Source of the DNA: Anaerolineae bacterium
GTDB taxonomy: Bacteria; Chloroflexota; Anaerolineae; Anaerolineales; Villigracilaceae
Length of the DNA: 17,282 bases
Direction: 5' to 3'
Assembly: GCA_003694975.1 (NCBI GenBank)
Contig: RFJH01000206.1
Location: 1-17,282, forward strand
The translations under genes were made by a program, and so were the position numbers. Below the pieces are notes generated by a model. That model saw only the letters and a list, made by a program, of their open reading frames with translations. It was not told where the DNA came from and ran no database searches. Below, piece after piece: positions 1-6,757 of this stretch. The stretch's first letter is position 1. Each line of letters begins with the position of its first letter.

Positions 1-153
1 CATATTGTCACAGATTGACGCAGATTGCACGGAAAGGTTAACGGAAAGGTTATAAGATAGGAGCACGCATTACGTATACAGGGTGTACTCACAACAGCGC
101 GTTCTGTCAAGTCGGGCAACGCGAGAAACACACATCCAAAATCTCGGCGGTGC
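1..153. other. Left-edge noncoding stretch with short direct repeats
   Basis: No convincing gene is seen here; it is the region downstream of the HMG-CoA reductase stop. It holds two short tandem pairs: CAGATTG at 11-17 and 21-27, and GGAAAGGTTA at 31-40 and 43-52 (period 12). On the minus strand there is a TTGACA at 110-105, but the hexamer 17 bases further on (TACACC) is a poor -10, so no promoter is called. No clear terminator hairpin was found for the reductase gene. Confidence 0.5.
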
Positions 154-1455
154 TCACGAATCGGCTTGCTGCAACTGCCGCAGGATTGCCTCGGCGCGGT
201 CGGGACGCACGGTCCCTTCGGCGACCATCTGCGCGGCGACTTTCTCGATCAACTCGCCGCGCGCGCCCGCCGCGATGGCGACCTGCCGCGCGTGCAGGGA
301 CATGTGGCCGCGCTGGATGCCCTCGGTCGCCAGGGCGCGCAGGGCGGCCAGGTTCTGCGCCAGGCCGACGGAGACGATGATCTCCGCCAGTTCGCGCGCC
401 GTGCGCACGCCCATCAGTTTCAACGCCGCGCGGGCAGTGGGGTGGGAGCGCGTCGCTCCGCCGACGATGCCCACGGCCAGCGGCATCTCCAGTTCGCCCA
501 CCAGGTTGCCCTCCTCGTCGCGTCCCCACGTGGAGAGGCTGGTGTAGCGACCGGACCGGGCGGCGTAGGCGTGCGCGCCCGCCTCTACGGCACGCCAGTC
601 GTTGCCCGTGGCGATGACCACCGCGTCCACGCCGTTCATAATGCCCTTGTTGTGCGTGGCGGCGCGGTAGGGGTCGGCGGCGGCGAACGCCCAGGCGGCG
701 ATGACCCCATCGCGCACGTCCTCGCCGGCATAGTGCACGCCCGCGCTCTCGAAGGCCAGCGCCGAGGGAGGGATGCGCACGCGCGCCCGCGCCAGACGGC
801 GGTCGGCGAGGTTGGAGAGGATGCGCAGGTGCACGCGCCCACCGGTCAGGGCTTCGATGCGTGGCGCCAGGCGCTCGCAGGCGGTGTTGACCGCGTTGGC
901 ACCCATCGCATCGCGCACATCATAAATCAGATGCACCACGAGGAATTCGCCGATGGGGGTCTCGCGCAGGAGGCGCACTTCGAGATCACGCGCCCCGCCG
1001 CCGAGGCGCTTCAGGACGGGGTCCACGGCGCTGGCTTCGGCGAGCAGGGTCTCTTTCTCGCGTTGCAAAGCCGCACGCGCCGCTTCGAGATCGGGCGCAC
1101 CGAGCACCTGGATCTGCCCAATCATCTGCGGGGGATCGGTCTCGGCGTGGAAGCCGCCGCCGGCGCGCGCCAGTTTCGCCATGAAGGAGGCGCCCGCCAC
1201 CACAGAGGGCTCTTCAATAGCCATCGGGACAAGGACCTCGCGTCCGTTGACAATGAAGTTCAGGGCAATGCCCAGGGGTAGGTTATGGGTGCCGATCACA
1301 TTCTCAATCATGGAATCGGCCAGTTCAACGGTTAACCCGCCCGGGGTCTGGAACGGGGCGAGGTCATCCGGGTCAAGTCCGGATGCCTGGGCGAGGCGGT
1401 CCAGGCGTTCGGTCAGAGAGAGGTTATAGAAACCGGGTAAACGAGAGGTAGCCAT
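154..1455 (-). CDS. mvaA: Hydroxymethylglutaryl-CoA reductase, class II (degradative-type fold)
   Basis: This enzyme interconverts HMG-CoA and mevalonate with NAD(P)H in the cytoplasm. The 433-residue protein has the family signatures in order: ENVIGT (51-56), EEPSVVAG (81-88, catalytic Glu), DAMGAN (182-187), THNKGI (267-272, Lys270), ATGND (282-286, Asp286) and GHMSLH (383-388, His384). The last three sit at a constant +3 offset from the Pseudomonas mevalonii residues Lys267, Asp283 and His381, as I recall them. The length is normal for class II. The frame is open further upstream, but the ATG at 1455 begins the conserved N-terminus (MATSRLPGF). A TAGAGT box lies 7 bases before it and there is no clear Shine-Dalgarno, so a leaderless start is possible. 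No other mevalonate-pathway gene is in the window. Class II enzymes serve either mevalonate synthesis or breakdown; for a free-living bacterium of this type synthesis of isoprenoids is the likelier role (inference). Confidence 0.95.
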   Translation of the reverse strand: MATSRLPGFYNLSLTERLDRLAQASGLDPDDLAPFQTPGGLTVELADSMIENVIGTHNLPLGIALNFIVNGREVLVPMAIEEPSVVAGASFMAKLARAGGGFHAETDPPQMIGQIQVLGAPDLEAARAALQREKETLLAEASAVDPVLKRLGGGARDLEVRLLRETPIGEFLVVHLIYDVRDAMGANAVNTACERLAPRIEALTGGRVHLRILSNLADRRLARARVRIPPSALAFESAGVHYAGEDVRDGVIAAWAFAAADPYRAATHNKGIMNGVDAVVIATGNDWRAVEAGAHAYAARSGRYTSLSTWGRDEEGNLVGELEMPLAVGIVGGATRSHPTARAALKLMGVRTARELAEIIVSVGLAQNLAALRALATEGIQRGHMSLHARQVAIAAGARGELIEKVAAQMVAEGTVRPDRAEAILRQLQQADS

Positions 1456-1512
1456 GCCCCCAACTCTACAAAATGATTCCTGGCAAAACCTATCAACCTG
1501 GGAGAAATTGGA

Positions 1513-1518
1513 TATAAT
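1513..1518 (+). promoter_or_regulatory. -10 box (TATAAT) for the sensor kinase gene
   Basis: A perfect TATAAT lies 8 bases before ATG 1527 (a two-codon ORF) and 13 bases before the kinase ATG at 1532. No good -35 hexamer is seen at 16-18 bases upstream and no Shine-Dalgarno lies between box and start. The transcript would begin near 1525, giving almost no leader. Confidence 0.65.
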
Positions 1519-1531
1519 TATCCTGAATGCG

Positions 1532-3229
1532 ATGACCACCTCTCTTTTGACACGCGAGCAACTCCAGGAACGTTTGATCGCCCTCCACCAGGCGAGCCTC
1601 GAACTGGTTAAAGATATTTCGCTGGAAACGTTGCTGGAGCGCATTGTCTCGCTGGCATGTGACCTGGTCGAGGCACGCTATGCAGCATTGGGCGTGCTGG
1701 ACGATGAGGGGAAACTGGAACGGTTTATCACCATTGGTTTGAGCGACAAGGAAATCAAGCGCATCCCTCATCTCCCTACCGGTCGGGGCCTGATCGGTGC
1801 GTTAGTCGGCGCAACGGAGCCAATACGGCTGCGCGACGTACTTAGCGACCCGCGCAGCGTTGGATTCCCTCCCGGTCATCCCCACATGCATTCGTTCCTG
1901 GGTGTACCCATCCGGGTGGGAGAACGCCAACACGGGCAAATCTACCTGACCGACAAAATTGGGCACGACGAGTTCACACCGGAAGACGAGCAAATCATCC
2001 AGATGCTCGCCGCCTATGCCGGGGTGGCCATCCAGAACGCCCGTCTTTACGAAGAACTGCGCCGGCGTGACGAAGACCTGACGCGCCGCACGGAGGACCT
2101 GGCCCTGTTGAACAACGTTGCCTCCGCTCTCGCCTCGTCCCTGGAACTGGACGACATCCTCCAGAAGACGCTGACCCTGGTGATGAACCGCATGGACATG
2201 GAAGCGGGCGAACTGTTCCTGCTGGAAGCCGATGGTCAGACGTTGCGCATGGTTCTGCATCGCGGTCAGGCTGCGGATGCCTTCTGGACGCGCAACCGCT
2301 TCTCGATCGGTGAGGGCATCGTCGGCCTGGCAGCCCAGGAACGCGAACCCATTATCAGTACGGACCTGGCAAAAGACCTGCGCTTTCTACGTGAGGCGGT
2401 GGTGAAGGCAGGCTTCCGGCAGATGGTCGCCATCCCCCTGCTCTCTGGAGAGAACCTGATCGGCGTACTCAGCATCGCCACCCGTCGCGAGGACGTGCTC
2501 GACCGACGCACGATCCAACTCCTGGCCGCGGTCGGCACGTGGGCGGGCCTGGCTATTGAGAACGCCCGCCTGCATGATGACGCCCGTCGCCTGGCCGTGC
2601 TCGAGGAACGCGAACGAATTGGTATGGACCTGCACGACGGCGTCATCCAGTCCATTTTTGGAGTTGGCCTCTCGCTGGAAAACGTCTATCACCTTATCGA
2701 GGAAAATCCATCCCAGGCTCGCCGGTACATTCAGAAAGCCATTGAGGACTTAAATCAGACCATCCGTGACCTGCGCGCCTATATTCTCGATCTGCGCCCA
2801 CGCCATCTAGGCAATGAAAGTTTGATGGAAGGGTTGAAGCGGCTGGTCACCGAGTATCGGGTACACACCCTCCGAAAAGCGTTTCTGACGGGGCCGCAAG
2901 ATGATCTTTCCGACCTCCCTCAGGACCGTGCCCTGGCGTTGTTCCACATCTGTCAGGAAGCGCTGGCCAACGCGGCCAAACACGCCGAAGCACAACGGGT
3001 GGATATCAGTGTGTGGACCACATCAGAACGCGTCATCCTGGAGATTACCGACGACGGGCGAGGATTTGACATTGAAAAGGCCACCCGTTCCATCGGCCAT
3101 GGCCTGGCAAACATGCAAACGCGAGCCCGCAGCGTGGGCGGCGATGTGGATATCACCTCCACCCCCGGCGAAGGGACGACCGTCCTTGCATGGGTGCCAC
3201 GCACAAACGGGCAGAAAACTGCCTCGTGA
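1532..3229 (+). CDS. GAF-GAF sensor histidine kinase, DevS/DosT/NarX type
   Basis: This is a soluble two-component sensor of 565 residues. It has GAF domain 1 at about 32-170, GAF domain 2 at about 203-346, a HisKA_3 dimerisation domain with phospho-acceptor His368 in DLHDGVIQSI, and an HATPase_c domain at about 470-556 (N-box around Asn480, DDGRGFD at 507-513, GHGLANM at 522-528). No membrane segments are seen. GAF 1 resembles that of mycobacterial DevS/DosT; the segment FPPGHPHM (112-119) carries His116, which aligns by eye with the heme-ligating histidine of those sensors, so O2, NO or redox sensing is plausible (inference). The start is set at ATG 1532 because the in-frame ATG at 1454 lies upstream of the TATAAT box and inside the reductase start. 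No response regulator gene is adjacent, so its partner (probably a NarL-type regulator) lies elsewhere. Confidence 0.9.
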   Translation: MTTSLLTREQLQERLIALHQASLELVKDISLETLLERIVSLACDLVEARYAALGVLDDEGKLERFITIGLSDKEIKRIPHLPTGRGLIGALVGATEPIRLRDVLSDPRSVGFPPGHPHMHSFLGVPIRVGERQHGQIYLTDKIGHDEFTPEDEQIIQMLAAYAGVAIQNARLYEELRRRDEDLTRRTEDLALLNNVASALASSLELDDILQKTLTLVMNRMDMEAGELFLLEADGQTLRMVLHRGQAADAFWTRNRFSIGEGIVGLAAQEREPIISTDLAKDLRFLREAVVKAGFRQMVAIPLLSGENLIGVLSIATRREDVLDRRTIQLLAAVGTWAGLAIENARLHDDARRLAVLEERERIGMDLHDGVIQSIFGVGLSLENVYHLIEENPSQARRYIQKAIEDLNQTIRDLRAYILDLRPRHLGNESLMEGLKRLVTEYRVHTLRKAFLTGPQDDLSDLPQDRALALFHICQEALANAAKHAEAQRVDISVWTTSERVILEITDDGRGFDIEKATRSIGHGLANMQTRARSVGGDVDITSTPGEGTTVLAWVPRTNGQKTAS

Positions 3230-3289
3230 GTGCCGAAAAGGGGGAGCGAATCGCACAATAAGGCGTTTCACGAGATCATCCTCCTCTTT

Positions 3290-3455
3290 GGTTTCTCCGC
3301 GCGATTCTTTAAGGTTTCCCCCCACCTCTATGCCTTATTTATCACTGTTCCCCTATATCTGGGGGGATTGGCGCATCGCGTGACCCTCTTGGCTGGAACA
3401 AGTGTTCAAAGCGATACCTTTCACCACTGGTTTCTCCGGGAAGTCTTTTAAGGTT
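3290..3455. repeat. Imperfect 27-bp direct repeat pair
   Basis: Copy 1 is 3290-3316 and copy 2 is 3429-3455. Both begin GGTTTCTCCG and end TTTAAGGTT, with a variable five-base middle; about 20 of 27 positions agree. The copies are 139 bp apart (start to start), in the same orientation, upstream of the dnaA promoter. They could be protein-binding sites or a decayed duplication. Confidence 0.5.
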
Positions 3456-3525
3456 GGCCTATCTTAAAAAAAGGGATGTTTTTAAAGTAGCGTAGGTTTG
3501 GCGTGCAGTTCAAACTTTCATTTTC

Positions 3526-3534
3526 TGCTACAAT
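3526..3534 (+). promoter_or_regulatory. Extended -10 promoter for dnaA
   Basis: TGCTACAAT matches the extended -10 consensus (TGnTATAAT) with one mismatch. No good -35 is present at the usual distance, as is common for extended -10 promoters. The predicted start near 3541 gives a leader of about 154 nt before the dnaA ATG. Confidence 0.6.
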
Positions 3535-3549
3535 CGAAGTGCGTTCGAC

Positions 3550-3573
3550 AGGGCGTTCTGCCGGGGACGCCCT
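3550..3573 (+). other. dnaA leader hairpin
   Basis: AGGGCGT (3550-3556) pairs perfectly with ACGCCCT (3567-3573) across a 10-nt loop. It would form at the very 5' end of the dnaA transcript. Its role is unknown; it may stabilise the mRNA or take part in leader folding. Confidence 0.45.
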
Positions 3574-3614
3574 CCCCCTAGCCGGTAAACCTGTAATCTC
3601 TCTGGCAGTACTTC

Positions 3615-3640
3615 CCCACTGCGTGTGCAGCGGGTTTTTT
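3615..3640 (+). terminator. Terminator-like hairpin in the dnaA leader (possible attenuator)
   Basis: CCC-A-CTGC (3615-3622) pairs with GCAG-C-GGG (3627-3634) around a GTGT loop, with one A-C mismatch, and is followed directly by six Ts (3635-3640). It lies after the predicted dnaA promoter and about 55 bases before the dnaA ATG. This is the layout of an attenuator, although it could also stop readthrough from the upstream kinase gene. Confidence 0.5.
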
Positions 3641-3694
3641 GCCCTCACCTGGGCATGTGGGTGTTGGCCATCCCAATATCGTAAGGAGGAGAGC

Positions 3695-5050
3695 ATGGAT
3701 GCTGAGCGAGCCTGGCAATCTGTGTTGGGGCAACTGCAAATGGAAATGCCCAAAGCGGCATTCGACACCTGGGTACGCGACACGCGTCCCTTGAGTTTTA
3801 AAGATGGCCTGTTGACCATCGGCGTGCGAAACGCCTATGCACGTGACTGGCTCGAGAACCGTCTCTCCAACATCGTCACCCGTTTGCTCATCGGGATACT
3901 GAATACCAATGTAGAAGTCCGCTTCGTGGTTGCCTATGGAGGGAACGGCCAGCATGGAAACGCAAATGATGAACTCCTCCAGACACCTGAAGACGAGGAA
4001 ACAGATTCCACCCCTCGCCCGCGCAACCCTACGCTGAACACGCGTTACACGTTTGACTCGTTCGTCGTCGGATCGGGCAATCGACTGGCCTATGCAGCCT
4101 GCCAGGCTGTCTCAGAAAAACCTGCTCGCGCTTACAACCCACTTTTCATCTACGGAGGGGTGGGGCTGGGAAAAACCCACCTCCTGCATGCCATCGGCAA
4201 CGCCTGTCACGCGCGCGACTTGAACGTGCTCTACGTCTCCTCGGAAGAATTCACCAACGATTTGATAGACGCCATTCGTACGCACACCACGCAGGCTTTC
4301 CGCGAGAAATATCGCTCCATTGATGTCCTTTTGATTGACGATATCCAGTTCATCGCGGGCAAAGAATCTACCCAGGAGGAATTCTTCCACACCTTCAACA
4401 CGCTGCATGGCCAGGACAAGCAGATCATTGTCTCCTCCGACCGCCCTCCGAAGGCGCTTGTGACGTTGGAAGAACGCCTGCGCTCACGTTTCGAGTGGGG
4501 ACTGGCCGTGGACATCCAGCCCCCCGACCTGGAGACTCGCCTGGCCATCCTGCGCTACAAAGCCGAACGCGCCGGTCGTTACCTCCCGGACGAAATCCTG
4601 GAAATCATCGCCCGCCGCGTGCAGTCCAATATCCGTGAACTGGAGGGGGCATTGAACCGCATCATCGCCTTTGCCGAGTTGAGCGGCTCAACCATCACTC
4701 CCAAGATGGTCGAGGTAGCCCTGGCCGACCTGCTTCCGCGTCCCCGAACGATCCGACCCGAAAAAGTGGTAGACCTGGTGGCACAGGCGTTCAACGTGGA
4801 AGCGAAGCGTATCCTGGGGCGCGAACGTTCTCGCGAGGTCGCCCTACCGCGTCAGATCGCCATGTACCTCCTGCGCCAGGAAGGGCACATCTCGCTGCCT
4901 CAAATTGGAGCGGCACTTGGCGGACGAGACCACACCACCGTCCTCTACGCGGTCGAAAAAGTGGCCGACTTGCTCGAGCGCGATGACCGTCTGCGCCAGC
5001 AGGTGGTGCAAATCCGTCAGCAGTTGTACGGCCAATCGGCGGTCGTCTGA
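3695..5050 (+). CDS. dnaA: Chromosomal replication initiator protein DnaA
   Basis: DnaA binds origin DnaA boxes, melts the origin with ATP and recruits the helicase. The 451-residue protein has all four domains: domain I (about 1-80), a short acidic, Pro-rich linker (about 85-112), the AAA+ domain with Walker A GGVGLGKTH (154-162) and Walker B LLIDD (212-216), and the DNA-binding domain IV with the signature GGRDHTTVLYA (409-419). The length is typical. The start is ATG 3695, preceded by AAGGAGGA at a good distance; the frame is open further upstream but those residues are not DnaA-like. The neighbours are unusual: neither dnaN, rpmH nor gyrB is adjacent, and the gene converges on an MFS transporter with only 2 bp between the stops. 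Expression probably comes from the promoter near 3530 through a structured leader. Confidence 0.98.
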   Translation: MDAERAWQSVLGQLQMEMPKAAFDTWVRDTRPLSFKDGLLTIGVRNAYARDWLENRLSNIVTRLLIGILNTNVEVRFVVAYGGNGQHGNANDELLQTPEDEETDSTPRPRNPTLNTRYTFDSFVVGSGNRLAYAACQAVSEKPARAYNPLFIYGGVGLGKTHLLHAIGNACHARDLNVLYVSSEEFTNDLIDAIRTHTTQAFREKYRSIDVLLIDDIQFIAGKESTQEEFFHTFNTLHGQDKQIIVSSDRPPKALVTLEERLRSRFEWGLAVDIQPPDLETRLAILRYKAERAGRYLPDEILEIIARRVQSNIRELEGALNRIIAFAELSGSTITPKMVEVALADLLPRPRTIRPEKVVDLVAQAFNVEAKRILGRERSREVALPRQIAMYLLRQEGHISLPQIGAALGGRDHTTVLYAVEKVADLLERDDRLRQQVVQIRQQLYGQSAVV

Positions 5051-5052
5051 TT

Positions 5053-6285
5053 CTAGCGAACGCCTCTCCAGAACAGCAAACCGGCAAGGATTGCCATCGC
5101 GGCCCCGAAGTAGAACGGGGCCGCTGCGCCGAATCCACCCCACGCACCAACCCCCTGCCACAACACTCCCGCCAGAAGCGAGGCCGGCAGCGCCGTCAGG
5201 CCGACCGCTGCATGATACAGGCCATAGGCGGTCCCGCGCCGTTCCGACGTGACCAGGTCGGCTATCAACGCCCGCGCCGAGCCTTCCGTAGCGGCATAGT
5301 AAATTCCATAGAAGCCAAACAGCGCCCATACTTGCCAGCCGGTCTTTGCCAGAGCAAATCCCAGATAGACCAGACCATAAGCCAGCCATCCAAAGAGAAT
5401 CAGGCGACGGCGTCCCAGACGATCCGAAAGAACCCCCAGGGGGCCTGAGAGGATGGAATAAACGGCATTGAACGTCAACAACATCCCCATCACTTGCAAC
5501 ACACTCAGGCCGCGTTCTTGTCCACGCAGGATGATGAAAGCGTCGGACGAGTTTCCCAGGGTGAACAGAATCACCGCCACAAGGAACAGAAGAAACCGCC
5601 TGTCCAACCCCTTGAGACTTAACGTTGGGGCTTCCCCTTGTTCTCCTTTGGCACTTACCTCGCGCGCACCCAGTGCGAGCACGAGCACCGCCAGGAGCGC
5701 CGGGACGACGCTCGCCAGGACCACCCTTTGAAAGGTGGCTCGCGTCAGGGCGGTCACGCCGGATTGCGAAGCCCAGACGATGGCTGCGGCGATGAGTAAA
5801 CCAATGAATGCCCCGGCCGTATCCCCGGCGCGGTGCAGACCGAACGCCAGGCCGCGCCGTTTCTCGTCCACACTGGCGGCCACGAGCGCGTCGCGCGGCG
5901 CAGTGCGAATTCCCTTCCCCACCCGGTCGGCGAAGCGCACGCCCAGAACCCACCCCCATGCATTCGCAAAATAGAGCAACGGCTTGACAAGGGAAGACAG
6001 CCCATACCCAAGCACGGCCAGCCCTTTGCGCCGCCCCAGTTTATCAGAGAGCGCACCGGAGTAAAGTTTTGTCAGGCTTGCTGTCGTCTCGGCCACGCCG
6101 TCTATCAGACCGATGATCGCCGTGCGCACCCCCAACACGTTGGCGAGAAAAAGCGGCAGAAGGTTAAAAATCATCTCAGAGGAGATGTCGGTGAGAAAAG
6201 ATGTCAGCGTCAGCACCCATACATTGGGATGCAACTGGCGCAACCCTGCGCTGGCGGATGCGCCGGTGTGGTTTTTCTGCTTCAT
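5053..6285 (-). CDS. Major facilitator superfamily transporter
   Basis: This is an inner-membrane carrier of about 410 residues with roughly 12 hydrophobic segments. The loop 2-3 motif A is clear (SGALSDKLGRRKG), and the matching loop in the second half is also present (GVLSDRLGRRR). The N-terminal part (FLTDISSEMIFNLLPLFL, then DRVGKGIRTAPRDAL) is typical of a widespread bacterial MFS_1 group whose substrates are mostly undefined. ATG 6285 is preferred over the GTG at 6294 because AAAGG sits 8 bases before it. The gene follows padR by 40 bp on the same strand and is very likely co-transcribed, which suggests a PadR-controlled exporter of a toxic or phenolic compound or drug. The substrate cannot be read from sequence. 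Confidence 0.9.
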   Translation of the reverse strand: MKQKNHTGASASAGLRQLHPNVWVLTLTSFLTDISSEMIFNLLPLFLANVLGVRTAIIGLIDGVAETTASLTKLYSGALSDKLGRRKGLAVLGYGLSSLVKPLLYFANAWGWVLGVRFADRVGKGIRTAPRDALVAASVDEKRRGLAFGLHRAGDTAGAFIGLLIAAAIVWASQSGVTALTRATFQRVVLASVVPALLAVLVLALGAREVSAKGEQGEAPTLSLKGLDRRFLLFLVAVILFTLGNSSDAFIILRGQERGLSVLQVMGMLLTFNAVYSILSGPLGVLSDRLGRRRLILFGWLAYGLVYLGFALAKTGWQVWALFGFYGIYYAATEGSARALIADLVTSERRGTAYGLYHAAVGLTALPASLLAGVLWQGVGAWGGFGAAAPFYFGAAMAILAGLLFWRGVR

Positions 6286-6325
6286 CGTGAGCACCTTTCT
6301 GTAAAAAGGGTTGTCTGCCTCGTCG

Positions 6326-6628
6326 CTAGGCCTGGATCTCGTTCAGCAACTCGGCGGCCTTCTCGCGGCCCCGTTGCAGGGCTTCGCGTCCCGCTTGTGT
6401 CAGACGATAATACCGGCGCGCTTTACCGGCTACCACACGCCGTTCGCTGACGAGCAAACCTTCCGCTTCCAGCGCGTGCAGAATGGGGTAAAGCGTACCC
6501 GGGCTGAGGTGGTAGCCGTGTCGTGCCAGTTCCTCGATCAACCACACCCCGTAGACGGGATGCTGCCCGGCATGATAAAGAACATGTAACTTGACGAACC
6601 CGAGAAAGAGATCGCGAGAGAGGGACAT
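6326..6628 (-). CDS. PadR-family transcriptional regulator
   Basis: This is a 100-residue winged-helix repressor. It matches the PadR N-terminal domain: HPVYGVWLIEEL, then SPGTLYPILHALEAEGLL (the recognition helix and following helix), then the wing with RRYYRLTQAG and a short C-terminal helix for dimerisation. PadR proteins usually repress their own operon and a neighbouring transporter until a ligand binds. Here the MFS gene follows on the same strand, and a three-half-site TATCGAA operator overlaps the predicted promoter. ATG 6628 is the start that begins the conserved domain; the Shine-Dalgarno is poor. Confidence 0.93.
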   Translation of the reverse strand: MSLSRDLFLGFVKLHVLYHAGQHPVYGVWLIEELARHGYHLSPGTLYPILHALEAEGLLVSERRVVAGKARRYYRLTQAGREALQRGREKAAELLNEIQA

Positions 6629-6630
6629 GG

Positions 6631-6658
6631 TATCGAAACTCGTTATCGAACTTCGATA
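6631..6658. promoter_or_regulatory. Putative PadR operator (three TATCGAA half-sites)
   Basis: TATCGAA at 6644-6650 and TTCGATA at 6652-6658 form a perfect 15-bp dyad centred on 6651. A third TATCGAA at 6631-6637 repeats in direct orientation 13 bp from the second. The dyad covers the predicted transcription start of padR, so binding should block initiation. PadR as the ligand is inferred from position. Confidence 0.7.
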
Positions 6659-6686
6659 TCATAACACAGGGTGCTCGTCATGTCTA
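6658..6686 (-). promoter_or_regulatory. padR-MFS promoter
   Basis: On the minus strand TAGACA (6686-6681, one mismatch to TTGACA) is followed by 17 bases and TATGAT (6663-6658, one mismatch to TATAAT). The predicted start is near 6651, in the middle of the operator dyad. Confidence 0.7.
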
Positions 6687-6743
6687 GATTTCCCCCAGAA
6701 CACGAGGTGCTCCACTATTTGAGGTAGCCACTCTCGCCGATGG

Positions 6744-6749
6744 TACAAT
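6744..6749 (+). promoter_or_regulatory. -10 box (TACAAT) for the GT-C-type gene
   Basis: TACAAT lies 8 bases before ATG 6758, with no Shine-Dalgarno between, so the mRNA is probably leaderless. TTGAGG at 6719-6724 could be a -35, though the 19-base spacer is long. Confidence 0.6.
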
Positions 6750-6757
6750 GGCAAACG

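Larger units (their letters stand above)
3230..3694. other. Intergenic region upstream of dnaA (465 bp)
   Basis: No gene is supported here. The stretch contains an imperfect 27-bp direct repeat (3290-3316 and 3429-3455), an AT-rich run around 3460-3490, the likely dnaA promoter at 3526-3534 and a structured leader from about 3541. I looked for DnaA boxes (TTATCCACA and close variants, both strands) and found none convincing, so an origin is not called. No clear terminator for the kinase gene is visible. Confidence 0.6.

Noticed and set aside
81..91. GGGTGTACTCA, found again inverted at 9919-9929
   Set aside because: An 11-base match on opposite strands is expected many times by chance in a window of this size, and the flanks do not agree well.
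82..110. Minus-strand promoter with TTGACA at 110-105
   Set aside because: The -10 position reads TACACC, only a partial match, and the gene it would serve lies outside the window.
166..1281. Long open frame (371 codons) on the plus strand
   Set aside because: It is antisense to the HMG-CoA reductase gene, is rich in Gly, Ala, Arg and His with no domain-like pattern, and arises from high GC content.
3334..3366. CCCC/GGGG hairpin as terminator of the kinase gene
   Set aside because: The stem is only about four pairs and no T-run follows.
3230..3451. Possible 73-codon gene after the kinase
   Set aside because: No start context, no family resemblance, and it runs through repeats and AT-rich noncoding DNA.
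3460..3490. AT-rich stretch as an origin unwinding element
   Set aside because: It is short, and no DnaA boxes lie nearby.
4844..5959. Long open frame (371 codons) on the minus strand
   Set aside because: It overlaps the 3' end of dnaA and most of the MFS gene in another frame; both real genes have clear family motifs, and this frame has none.
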